A stretch of 64,000 nt of DNA. Origin: Pseudomonadota bacterium (lineage in GTDB: Bacteria > Pseudomonadota > Gammaproteobacteria > Burkholderiales > Burkholderiaceae_B). The DNA is taken from NCBI GenBank assembly GCA_023389155.1, contig JAEWEV010000032.1, forward strand, positions 1 through 64,000, read 5' to 3'. Under the pieces are notes generated by a model. That model was given only the letters and a program-made list of their open reading frames with translations, did no database searches and had not been told where the DNA came from. Positions within the stretch are counted from its first letter, which is position 1, and each line of letters opens with the position of its first letter. Positions 27,459 through 35,125 of this stretch are shown here, piece after piece. Position numbers and translations under genes: made by a program.

Positions 27459-28007
27459 TTACAGTGTGTCGCCGCCGGCAGCACGGTTGCAAGGACACAG
27501 TTCGTCTGTTTGCAGGCCGTCCAGAATACGCAGGACTTCTTCAGGATTGCGTCCAACGTTCAGGTTGTTAACGGATACGTGTTGAATGACGTTGTCAGGA
27601 TCGACGATAAATGTGGCGCGAAGAGCAACACCTTCGTTACGCTCACGTACGCCCAGCTGGTCGATGAGCGAGCCGGTAGAGTCGGCAAAGGAGTAATGAC
27701 CCAGTTTGTTAAGATCCGGGTGTTCACGGCGCCATGCCAGTTTGCAGAATTCGTTGTCAACGGAACCACCCATCAGGACGGCGTCGCGATCTTCGAAGTC
27801 CTGAGCCAGGTTGTTGAAGCCAACAATCTCGGTAGGGCATACGAATGTGAAATCTTTTGGATAGAAGTAGATGACTTTCCATTTGCCTGGGAAGGAAGAT
27901 TCTGTGATGTCTTCGAACGCAGAGACGCCATTTTCTTCATGGTTGTTGAAACCGGGTTTGACACCTACGACTTTGAACGATTCGAGCTTTTCACCAACTG
28001 TTTTCAT
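27459..28007 (-). CDS. ahpC: Peroxiredoxin AhpC
   Basis: A 182-residue AhpC/Prx-family peroxidase reducing hydrogen peroxide, organic peroxides and peroxynitrite. The peroxidatic C57 lies in FTFVCPTEI; C171 and C173 in ELCPCN near the C terminus are resolving candidates. The twin C-terminal cysteines and the AhpD neighbour resemble the AhpC-AhpD system described in mycobacteria rather than the AhpC-AhpF type. AAGGA lies six bases before the ATG. OxyR control would be expected but I cannot identify a site with confidence. Confidence 0.94.
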   Translation of the reverse strand: MKTVGEKLESFKVVGVKPGFNNHEENGVSAFEDITESSFPGKWKVIYFYPKDFTFVCPTEIVGFNNLAQDFEDRDAVLMGGSVDNEFCKLAWRREHPDLNKLGHYSFADSTGSLIDQLGVRERNEGVALRATFIVDPDNVIQHVSVNNLNVGRNPEEVLRILDGLQTDELCPCNRAAGGDTL

Positions 28008-28032
28008 AACAATTCCTTATAAGAGGTTGACC

Positions 28033-28127
28033 AATCACCCGGCAATACCGGGCGTATGACAGCCCGCGCCATGAGGCGGGTAGGAGACATGAAGGCGGAA
28101 AACGAATCCGCTTCCTTCTCCGGAGAA
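28033..28127 (-). promoter_or_regulatory. Structured leader/promoter region of ahpC
   Basis: Between the sensor kinase and ahpC I see three compact inverted repeats: CCCGG-caata-CCGGG, CCCGC-gccatga-GCGGG, and GCGGA-aaacgaa-TCCGC, plus the perfect 12-base palindrome TTCTCCGGAGAA at 28116-28127. They may combine the end of the kinase transcript with operator and leader elements of ahpC. No T-run follows any of them, so none is a standard terminator. Confidence 0.45.
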
Positions 28128-28149
28128 TCCTTAACGATATTTTACACTA

Positions 28150-29559
28150 TCAAGATTGACTGTCTAATTGATAATTTCTATCTCGAGCTTTAGGTATTTC
28201 TATGTGTCCGACCAGGCCGGCAGGCTGATTTGGCAGCAGTTTCAGCGTACCACCAACGTGCTGAAGCAGGCGCTCGACAATGGATAGTCCTAGTCCGGCG
28301 CCGGACACGCCTGTACGGGCAGCCTCGCCGCGGGAAAAAGGACGCAGCAGTCTTTCGGTATCTTTCGCATTGATCCCCGGTCCGCTGTCACATACGTCAA
28401 TTTCGATCACGCTGCCTTTTTCACGGACCCGTACCATGATATGCGCCTGCCCGTCAGAAATGGAACGGCCGTAGCGACGGCTGTTCTCTATCAGGTTACT
28501 GACAATCCGTTTCAGGTTGAGTTCGCCGATACGGGCATAAAGATCGGGTTGTATCAGGGTACGCAGTGTGCCGCCAAGAGACTCGGTATGGGCTCTTTCC
28601 CTTTCGGTGAGTTCGTGCAGGATGACGGATACATTGATGGCCTTTTCCGGCAGCACGCCGGCAGGTCTGGCGTATTCCATGAGCTGGCCGATACTGTGAT
28701 CGATCTGCCCAAGATCTTCGTCAATAGCGCTGCGTGTTTCGTCGCTGACGTTGCTCAGCTCAATTTCCAGGCGCATGCGCGCCAGCGGGGTGCGCAAATC
28801 GTGGGAGATACCGGCCAGCATCAGTTCCCGGTCGGCTTCTGTCTGGCGAATATCCCGTGCCATGCGGTTGAAGGCGCTATTTAGTTCGCGAATTTCCAGG
28901 GGGCCCTGATCATCCGGCAGTGGTGCCGGGTTTTCACCGCGCGCAACCTGCTGCGCCGCCTTGGCCAGTCGGGACAGAGGGGTATTGACAAACCGCACGC
29001 TGATCGCGGCGCCGATCAGAGCCAGGAGCAGGGCGATGACGCCCCATCCTATCCATTCACGCAATTGCGGGAGATTGTCTGTTGAGGATTTGAGCAGAAG
29101 CCAGTAAAGCTCATCGCCAACATTGAAACTGATCCAGATACCCGGCTCACCGTTCATGCTAGAGGCCATGACGATTTCCTGCTGGGTGTCGGAGCGCTGG
29201 ATTTTGTCCGCGAAAATCCGCCAGAATGAGGTATCGGGCAGGGGTTCCAACGCATCGTCCAGCTGGCGCGGGAACACCTGGATATCGCCCGTCGTGGCCA
29301 GATCAATCACCAACGCATTACGGTCACTGGGTGGAACGTAGGCCAGCGACTTGCGAGTAATCTTAAGTGCGGTGATGCCACGCTCGGCCATCTGCGAGGC
29401 GCGCGGCTCTTCCTGCATGTTGAAAAACACGATCAGCCAGCACGTCAGACTGACGGCCAGCAAAGCGGCAAGCAGGAAAAAAGACCGGCTGAATAAGCTC
29501 AGCCGGATCTTTGAACCGAATTCCTGCAGCTGCGGGAACTGCACGTTGGCAGCGGCCAT
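28150..29559 (-). CDS. risS: EnvZ/RisS-like sensor histidine kinase
   Basis: A 469-residue inner-membrane histidine kinase. Transmembrane helices at about 27-47 and 171-190 flank a periplasmic sensor of about 120 residues. HAMP follows (about 190-242), then the H box with H253 in MLAGISHDLRTPLARMR, N box NLIENSRRYGR, G1 DVCDSGPGI and G2 SGAGLGLSIV. It is 14 bases downstream of the OmpR-type regulator, so it is its cognate kinase. The order and sequence recall EnvZ and the Bordetella RisS kinase; the symbol rests on this resemblance. The stimulus is unknown. Confidence 0.88.
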   Translation of the reverse strand: MAAANVQFPQLQEFGSKIRLSLFSRSFFLLAALLAVSLTCWLIVFFNMQEEPRASQMAERGITALKITRKSLAYVPPSDRNALVIDLATTGDIQVFPRQLDDALEPLPDTSFWRIFADKIQRSDTQQEIVMASSMNGEPGIWISFNVGDELYWLLLKSSTDNLPQLREWIGWGVIALLLALIGAAISVRFVNTPLSRLAKAAQQVARGENPAPLPDDQGPLEIRELNSAFNRMARDIRQTEADRELMLAGISHDLRTPLARMRLEIELSNVSDETRSAIDEDLGQIDHSIGQLMEYARPAGVLPEKAINVSVILHELTERERAHTESLGGTLRTLIQPDLYARIGELNLKRIVSNLIENSRRYGRSISDGQAHIMVRVREKGSVIEIDVCDSGPGINAKDTERLLRPFSRGEAARTGVSGAGLGLSIVERLLQHVGGTLKLLPNQPAGLVGHIEIPKARDRNYQLDSQS

Positions 29560-29573
29560 GGTGGCGCCGTCGT

Positions 29574-30317
29574 TTAGTTACCGCCGTCCGGAACGAAGAC
29601 GTAGCCTAACCCCCAGACGGTCTGAATGAAGACAGGTTTGGCAGGGTTGGGCTCTATCAGCTTGCGCAGACGGGATATCTGGACGTCAAGACTGCGATCG
29701 AAAGCCTCGTACTCGCGGCCTCGGGCCAGTTCCATCAGTTTGTCACGGGACAGGGGCACCTTGGGATGGCGGGCGAATACTTTCAGGACAGAAAATTCAC
29801 CCGTTGTAATGGCGACCACCTCTTCCCCGCGCGACAGAGTGCGGGTAGACAGGTTCAGTGTATACGGGCCGAAAGCGATCGATTCGTTTTCCTGGCTGGG
29901 CGCACCGGGATGTTCTTCGGAACCGCGACGGCGCAAAATGGCGTTGACTCGGGCCAGCAGCTCACGGGGATTGAACGGTTTGGACAGATAGTCGTCGGCA
30001 CCCATTTCCAGTCCCAGGATACGGTCGATTTCCTCGGCCTTGGCTGTGAGCATGATGATAGGCGTGTTATCGTTCGCGCCGCGCAGCCGACGACAGATGG
30101 ACAGACCGTCTTCGCCAGGCAGCATCAGATCCAATACCAGCAGATCGAAATGCTCGCGCTGCCAAAGTTTGGTCATTTCCTTTCCGTCTTCCGCAACGAA
30201 CACATTGAAACCCTGTTCAGTCAGGTAGCGGCGCAGCAGGTCGCGAAGGCGAGGGTCGTCGTCGACTACCAGAATCTTGCGTGGAGGAGTTGACGTTGCA
30301 GTTTGTGGTGTATTCAT
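29574..30317 (-). CDS. risA: OmpR/RisA-like response regulator
   Basis: A 247-residue DNA-binding response regulator. Receiver domain with acidic pocket D19-D20-D21, phospho-acceptor D63 in LVLDLMLPGEDG, T and K of the switch in MLTAKAEE and YLSKPFNP; winged-helix OmpR domain from about 145 with the TTGEFSVLKVFARHP and RSLDVQISRLRKLIE segments. The ATG at 30317 gives the expected MNTPQ start; an upstream in-frame start would add 31 residues of no similarity. Transcribed with the kinase; may control porin genes as OmpR does. Similarity to Bordetella RisA is from memory. Confidence 0.9.
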   Translation of the reverse strand: MNTPQTATSTPPRKILVVDDDPRLRDLLRRYLTEQGFNVFVAEDGKEMTKLWQREHFDLLVLDLMLPGEDGLSICRRLRGANDNTPIIMLTAKAEEIDRILGLEMGADDYLSKPFNPRELLARVNAILRRRGSEEHPGAPSQENESIAFGPYTLNLSTRTLSRGEEVVAITTGEFSVLKVFARHPKVPLSRDKLMELARGREYEAFDRSLDVQISRLRKLIEPNPAKPVFIQTVWGLGYVFVPDGGN

Positions 30318-30369
30318 ACTTTGATTCTTAGTAGCTTCCAATAGAAATGTTGGGGCAGTTTGCGTACAT

Positions 30370-30418
30370 GTTACAGTTTCTCCCAGCTTGAAGGGCTGAA
30401 ATTTCACCATAAGTTACA
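30370..30418 (-). promoter_or_regulatory. Possible OmpR-type operator upstream of risA
   Basis: Two copies of GTTACA on the plus strand (30370-30375 and 30413-30418; TGTAAC on the minus strand) lie 50-100 bases upstream of the regulator start, the first within CTGTAACATGTA, which resembles half-sites bound by OmpR (TGTAACAT). Autoregulation is inference only. Confidence 0.3.
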
Positions 30419-30731
30419 CTAAAAATGTTTTCTAAGGCGTCGCTGATATTTTTGATACAAATACCGCGATTATTTTGCATTTTGCAATTATTTCGCCTGC
30501 ATGCATTGCGATGAGATTGTCGTTCGCCAAGCGGGTGATAAAGCCGGGACCCCGCTACTGTTTGAGCCATTTTAGCGCAAATCGCTCACGCAGAAGTCGC
30601 TTCGTCAAACCATTTCGCAGCGGCATCCTGTTTATAATGATGTCGTTGTTACGCCGTATTACCGGGAACCCGATTGCAGCGGGTCATCGCTATTGCGGGA
30701 CGACATCTCCCATTTTCCTCAAAGCGTTGTC
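30419..30731. promoter_or_regulatory. Divergent promoter region risA/tsaB
   Basis: Intergenic DNA without a recognisable gene. For the plus strand a perfect -10 hexamer TATAAT is at 30633-30638, about 95 bases before the tsaB-rimI start, but no close -35 sequence is seen 16-18 bases before it. The left third is AT-rich and probably holds the risA promoter. Confidence 0.45.
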
Positions 30732-32075
30732 ATGAATGTCAATCTGATTTCCCTTGAAAGCTCTGCCAACTGTTCTTCGGCGGCATTACTGCGTTTTCGC
30801 CACGGACAGTCCCTGGTTGAAGAAAAGGTCAGTACACAATCGCAGGGACATGCGGAACAGTTGCTGCCGATGATCGACCAGTTGCTGCTGCAGGCGGAAC
30901 TCCAGCGCCAGGACGTGCATGGTGTGGTTTTCGGCCAGGGGCCGGGTGGCTTTACCGGGCTCAGAATCGCAGCGGGTATGGCGCAAGGGCTGGGGCTCGG
31001 ACTGGATATTCCGGTTTTTCCCGTCTCCTCACTACTGGCCGTTGCCGAAACCGTGCGCCCCGCAACACCTTCTACGCTGATCGTCAGTGTGCTCGATGCC
31101 CGCATGCAGGAGGCTTTCCTGGCGGCCTGGCAGGAAGTCGGCGAAAGCGAGCTGGTAGCAGTACAGGCCCCAAGCCTGGTGGCCGCAGAACAGATTCCCC
31201 TCTGGGTTGAGCAGTTACGCAAGGGGCTGGCTACGCAAACCGGGGCAGCGCCGAATGGTTTTGCTGACGGCGCGGCAGTGCCCGTCGTGCTGGTCGGATC
31301 GGGCGTTCGCCAGTTCCCCGAAGTGGCAGCGATACCGGGCGTAACGCTGCATGCCGAGGCAGAGCCGAGCGCCGCTGTCATGGCCCGCATTGGACTGCGT
31401 GCATGGAAGTCCAAACGTTTTATTCCTGCCGATCAGGCTGCGCCGCTATATGTGCGTGATAAGGTGGCATTTACGACGCAGGAAAGGGAGTCGGGTCAGG
31501 GCGGAAATCCACGCGCAGTTCCGCTAGTCGACGGTCAGGCGACAATGGACCAGACCGTGCAGAGCCCTGCCGCGCCCTCCAATCAACTTAAGGCCCGACA
31601 ACAGGCCATGCAGGTCCTGCACAGTGCGCATACCGTTCGTCTCATGACCGATGAGGACATCGATGCAGTTGTGCGTATTGAATGTGCAGTGCAGTCTCAT
31701 CCCTGGACTGCGGGAAATTTCCGCGATTCGCTGAAGGCGGGCTACGAGGGGTGGGTGGTCTGTCACGCCCAGGAGATTATTGCATTTTCACTGCAGATGA
31801 TGGCACCCGATGTGTCGCATTTGCTGCTTATTGGCGTGCGTCCAGACTGGCAGGATAAGGGAGTAGGTGCGGGGCTGCTCGCCTGGGGCGAAGAGCGGGT
31901 CCGGGCTTGCGGACTGGACATGCAGGTCCTGGAAGTACGGCCCTCGAATACACGCGCTATTGCCTTTTATCAGCGTTGGGGCTATGAGCAGATCGGCGTG
32001 CGTAAGGGCTACTACCCGGCAGGCAGAGGCAAGAGCGAAGACGCCTGGGTTTTGCAAAAATCCGTGGTATCCTGA
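30732..32075 (+). CDS. tsaB-rimI: TsaB-RimI fusion protein
   Basis: A 447-residue fusion of two proteins that are normally separate. Residues 1-255 are TsaB, partner of TsaD in making the t6A37 modification of tRNA: an ASKHA-fold domain with GQGPGGFTGLRI near 75 and the terminal PLYVRDKVAFTTQERE. After a low-complexity linker of about 45 residues, 300-447 is a GNAT acetyltransferase of the RimI type (acetylates ribosomal protein S18): IGVRPDWQDKGVGAGLL binds acetyl-CoA, then LEVRPSNTRAIAFYQRWGYE and RKGYY. The open frame is continuous with no frameshift. Start ATG 30732 matches TsaB N termini. The stop overlaps the next gene (TGATG). Confidence 0.92.
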   Translation: MNVNLISLESSANCSSAALLRFRHGQSLVEEKVSTQSQGHAEQLLPMIDQLLLQAELQRQDVHGVVFGQGPGGFTGLRIAAGMAQGLGLGLDIPVFPVSSLLAVAETVRPATPSTLIVSVLDARMQEAFLAAWQEVGESELVAVQAPSLVAAEQIPLWVEQLRKGLATQTGAAPNGFADGAAVPVVLVGSGVRQFPEVAAIPGVTLHAEAEPSAAVMARIGLRAWKSKRFIPADQAAPLYVRDKVAFTTQERESGQGGNPRAVPLVDGQATMDQTVQSPAAPSNQLKARQQAMQVLHSAHTVRLMTDEDIDAVVRIECAVQSHPWTAGNFRDSLKAGYEGWVVCHAQEIIAFSLQMMAPDVSHLLLIGVRPDWQDKGVGAGLLAWGEERVRACGLDMQVLEVRPSNTRAIAFYQRWGYEQIGVRKGYYPAGRGKSEDAWVLQKSVVS

Positions 32076-33256
32076 TGCCTATGGAATCGTCCGCAACACC
32101 CCCCGCCACCCAGCCGACCGCGCACCCGGTGAATGTATCCGTTAATCCACTGCAGTTGTTGTGGCTGCAGGAGAGCGGCATTGATCGCCTCTGGGGGCGC
32201 CCGCTGGTCGCCTCGCATGGGGATGCATCAGCTGCCGGCCCGGGGCATGCTGCAGCCTCGCACTCGGCCGTAAATGGCGTTGCAGCGGCAGGGGCCTCTG
32301 CTACCGGCCCCGCTGCCGCAGGTGTCACGGCTGTCACGCCGGAAGCGCCGTCCACTGGCGCAGCCAAAGAACCTCCTGTACCCCCCCCGGCGTCCACCAC
32401 GACAGATCCATCCCCTGCCAAACAGGCGCTGGCAAAACTGCGGCAGCAGATGGAGCGTCAGCGAGGCAAATCTGCGGGACGTACCGGTATGTCCGGCCGA
32501 CTGTCACAGGTGGAGTCAGGCGAACGCACTTCGGAAATCGTGTCAGGGCCATCTTCAGGTACCCCTTCGCCAGACCATGGAGAGCAGGCAGAGTCGGCAA
32601 CGCTCAGGGAGATTTCCGCTGTTGAAGGATTGGTCTACGAGAAAGTGTCCGATGCTGAGGCCGACATAAAGCAGACACGTCAAGATGGATCGGAATGGCC
32701 GGTTCTTTCAAAAACCATTCAGCAATGTACGAAGTGCGGACTGTCTGAACATGCGCGGCAGCCGGTGCCGGGCACGGGGCCGGCCGATGCTGCCCTGATG
32801 ATTATCGATCAGGCACCGGGCGCGCAGGACGATGCAAGTGGCGAGCCACTGAGTGGGCAGGCAGGAATACTGCTGGATAATATGCTGAAAACGATCGGGC
32901 TGGCACGCCAGTCTGTTTTCATTACCGATGTAGTCAAATGCAGACCCATGGTAGGGCGTTCGCCTCAGCCGCAGGAAATCGACGCCTGCGCCGACTATCT
33001 GCAGCAGCAGATTGCGCTGGTTCAGCCCAGATGTGTACTGTTATTGGGAAATGCGGCCCAATCCGTGCTCGGAACAACCCGGCCTGTGGGTGAGTTGCGC
33101 GACGCGGCAGAGCTGCACATCAGCGTTCAGGGCCGGACTATTCCCGTAGTGGTTACCTTTCACCCCAATCATCTGATGGCCAACCAGGCGGCCAAGCCAC
33201 TGGCGTGGCTCGATCTGAAACGACTCAGAAAAATACTGGAACTGGCTCAGGCCTGA
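32075..33256 (+). CDS. Uracil-DNA glycosylase family 4-like protein with altered active site
   Basis: A 393-residue protein. The first 200 residues are low-complexity, rich in Ala, Pro, Gly and Ser and probably disordered. The C-terminal 190 form a uracil-DNA glycosylase fold with the four [4Fe-4S] cysteines of family 4: C-x2-C in QQCTKCGL and C-x15-C in VVKCRP...EIDAC. The catalytic region is degenerate: the usual GE-x-PG-x-x-ED-x-x-G-x-PFVG reads DQAPGAQDDASGEPLSG, so the Glu is Gln and the uracil-stacking Phe is Leu; the second motif is TFHPNHLM. Translation is coupled to tsaB-rimI. It may be a weak, altered or non-catalytic DNA-binding family member. Confidence 0.82.
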   Translation: MPMESSATPPATQPTAHPVNVSVNPLQLLWLQESGIDRLWGRPLVASHGDASAAGPGHAAASHSAVNGVAAAGASATGPAAAGVTAVTPEAPSTGAAKEPPVPPPASTTTDPSPAKQALAKLRQQMERQRGKSAGRTGMSGRLSQVESGERTSEIVSGPSSGTPSPDHGEQAESATLREISAVEGLVYEKVSDAEADIKQTRQDGSEWPVLSKTIQQCTKCGLSEHARQPVPGTGPADAALMIIDQAPGAQDDASGEPLSGQAGILLDNMLKTIGLARQSVFITDVVKCRPMVGRSPQPQEIDACADYLQQQIALVQPRCVLLLGNAAQSVLGTTRPVGELRDAAELHISVQGRTIPVVVTFHPNHLMANQAAKPLAWLDLKRLRKILELAQA

Positions 33257-33382
33257 CGCACCTGCACCGTTTGGGTGGATTCGTTGCCTGGCTGGCAGGG
33301 CGCCGTGAAGTGGTCAGCGCAACTGATATTAGCGCCTCGGCGCTGCGCAGATCGGGCGAAGTCAGTAGGTGACGTTCGTTTC
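33257..33382. other. Convergent gap between glycosylase and lplT
   Basis: 126 bases between two convergent genes. A tight GC-rich hairpin AGCGC/GCGCT occurs at 33331-33344 but has no T-run, so I cannot call an intrinsic terminator. Confidence 0.4.
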
Positions 33383-34696
33383 TCAGTGACCGGCTTGTGC
33401 CCGGCCATGTCCTTCTTCTCCGATTTCTGCGAATGTCGCCGGATATCGTCGCTGGTTACGATAACTCCACAGGATGACCAGCCCCATGAGCAGGGCAACA
33501 ATCACACCGAAAATAATAATGATGGTGTTAATGTGCAGGTCCATTTCAAGCATGAACCAGTACATGGCAACCATGAACAGGATATTGAGCTGCTCGTTGA
33601 AATTCTGGACCGCAATGGAGTGTCCGGCCGAAAGCAGGACGTGGCCACGATGCTGAAGCAGGGCGTTAAGCGGCACGACAAAGAAGCCCGAAAGGCCACC
33701 TACAAGGATTAGCGTGAAATAGACAGCCCAGGTTTCCTTGACGATCGTCATGAGCATAACCGAGAAGCCCATGACTACACCGATAGGCAGCACTTGCAGG
33801 GCGCGTGTCAGCGGCACGCGGCCAGCCAGTACCGAACCGATAATCGTCCCGATAGCAGCGACGCCCATCAGGTTAGCCGACTGCGCAATGCTCAGATTCA
33901 GGTGGTCGCGACCCCATTGCAGCACGATCAATTGCAGTGTTGCGCCCGCACCCCAGAACAGCGTTGTGACCGCAAGGGAAATCTGGCCCACTTTATCTTG
34001 CCAGAGAATCCGGACATAGCTGCTGAATACACTCAGCAGCTTGACGGGATTCGATTCCTGTTTCGGATAGACGAAATGCGTATTCGGGATGAGCAGGTTA
34101 CACAGCGCCGCGAGTATATAAATACCGCCGATGACCACGATGGCAGATTCTGCGGGTGTTTTTGCCAGCATCGACATGCCGGGAAGGGCCAGCAGGTAGT
34201 CTGACAGCGGTGGTTCTATCAGTTTGCCGCCCAGCACGACCCCGAAAATGATCGACAGCACGGTCAGCCCTTCGATCCAGCTGTTGCCCTTGACCAGGTC
34301 TCTGGGGGGAAGCAACTCTGTGACGATGCCGTATTTGGCAGGCGAATATGCAGCCGCGCCTATGCCCACCAGGGCATAGGAAAAACAGACAATATAAGCG
34401 TGCAGGCTTTTGTCGGCCGGAGCCAGCATGGCAAAACCGAACATCAGCATACAGCCGGAGATTTTGATGGCGTTCGTGACAAACATGACCCGACCCTTGG
34501 GGAACGAGTCGGCGATGGCACCCACAAATGCCGCCAGAATGACATAGGCAAATGCGAAGAACCACTTCATGGCGGGGGTCATCCAGTCGGGTCCGGACAG
34601 TTCGGCAATAAGGGCTATGGCAGCGATAAAAAGCGCATTGTCGGCCAGAGACGAAAGTGCCTGTGCCAACATGACAAGAAAGAAACCTTTTTTCAA
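33383..34696 (-). CDS. lplT: Lysophospholipid transporter LplT
   Basis: A 437-residue major-facilitator-superfamily protein with about 12 transmembrane helices, flipping lysophospholipids across the inner membrane for re-acylation. The N-terminal FFLVMLAQALSSLADNALFIAAIALI and YSPAKYGIVTELLPP are LplT signatures. I choose the TTG at 34696 (KKGFF), preceded by GGGA, because it gives the family N terminus; a longer frame adds 23 unconserved residues. In Enterobacteria lplT is followed by the acyltransferase gene aas; that gene is not present here. Confidence 0.88.
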   Translation of the reverse strand: MKKGFFLVMLAQALSSLADNALFIAAIALIAELSGPDWMTPAMKWFFAFAYVILAAFVGAIADSFPKGRVMFVTNAIKISGCMLMFGFAMLAPADKSLHAYIVCFSYALVGIGAAAYSPAKYGIVTELLPPRDLVKGNSWIEGLTVLSIIFGVVLGGKLIEPPLSDYLLALPGMSMLAKTPAESAIVVIGGIYILAALCNLLIPNTHFVYPKQESNPVKLLSVFSSYVRILWQDKVGQISLAVTTLFWGAGATLQLIVLQWGRDHLNLSIAQSANLMGVAAIGTIIGSVLAGRVPLTRALQVLPIGVVMGFSVMLMTIVKETWAVYFTLILVGGLSGFFVVPLNALLQHRGHVLLSAGHSIAVQNFNEQLNILFMVAMYWFMLEMDLHINTIIIIFGVIVALLMGLVILWSYRNQRRYPATFAEIGEEGHGRAQAGH

Positions 34697-35125
34697 ACTG
34701 TATCCCGTTTTAACTTGTTGTCGCTTACCCGTGTCTCGTGAAAGCTCCCCACTCGGGCAGAGCAAAAGATAATGGCGCCACCCTTAAAATTCACACAGGA
34801 AAACCAGGCCGCAGGCCGCCGAAATCCATCGTGCTCAAACGCAACATAATATCAGGTTCAGTGGTGTTTCGTTACTGAATAGTTGCAAATAACGATGATT
34901 TCTGAATGCCACTGTATCGTCTGAATAAGACGTGTTCATGTAACCGACTCGGTTCACCGGGAAGACAAGCGCGCCGCATCAGGCAAATATTGTCCGTATA
35001 ACTTTTGTTTACCTTCACGGCCGAAAGGCTGGGTTATCATACAGGGTTGGAGCCTCGCTGCCGGATCGGGAACTCGCCGGTTCACCGCGAAGGCATTGTT
35101 TTTTTCACTTTGTATTGTTCCACAC
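34697..35125. other. Intergenic region between lplT and smc
   Basis: About 430 bases between divergent genes with no recognisable coding sequence. It must hold both promoters. A TATCAT (35035-35040) preceded by T-rich DNA is a possible -10 for smc but lacks a clear -35. Nothing else stands out. Confidence 0.5.
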
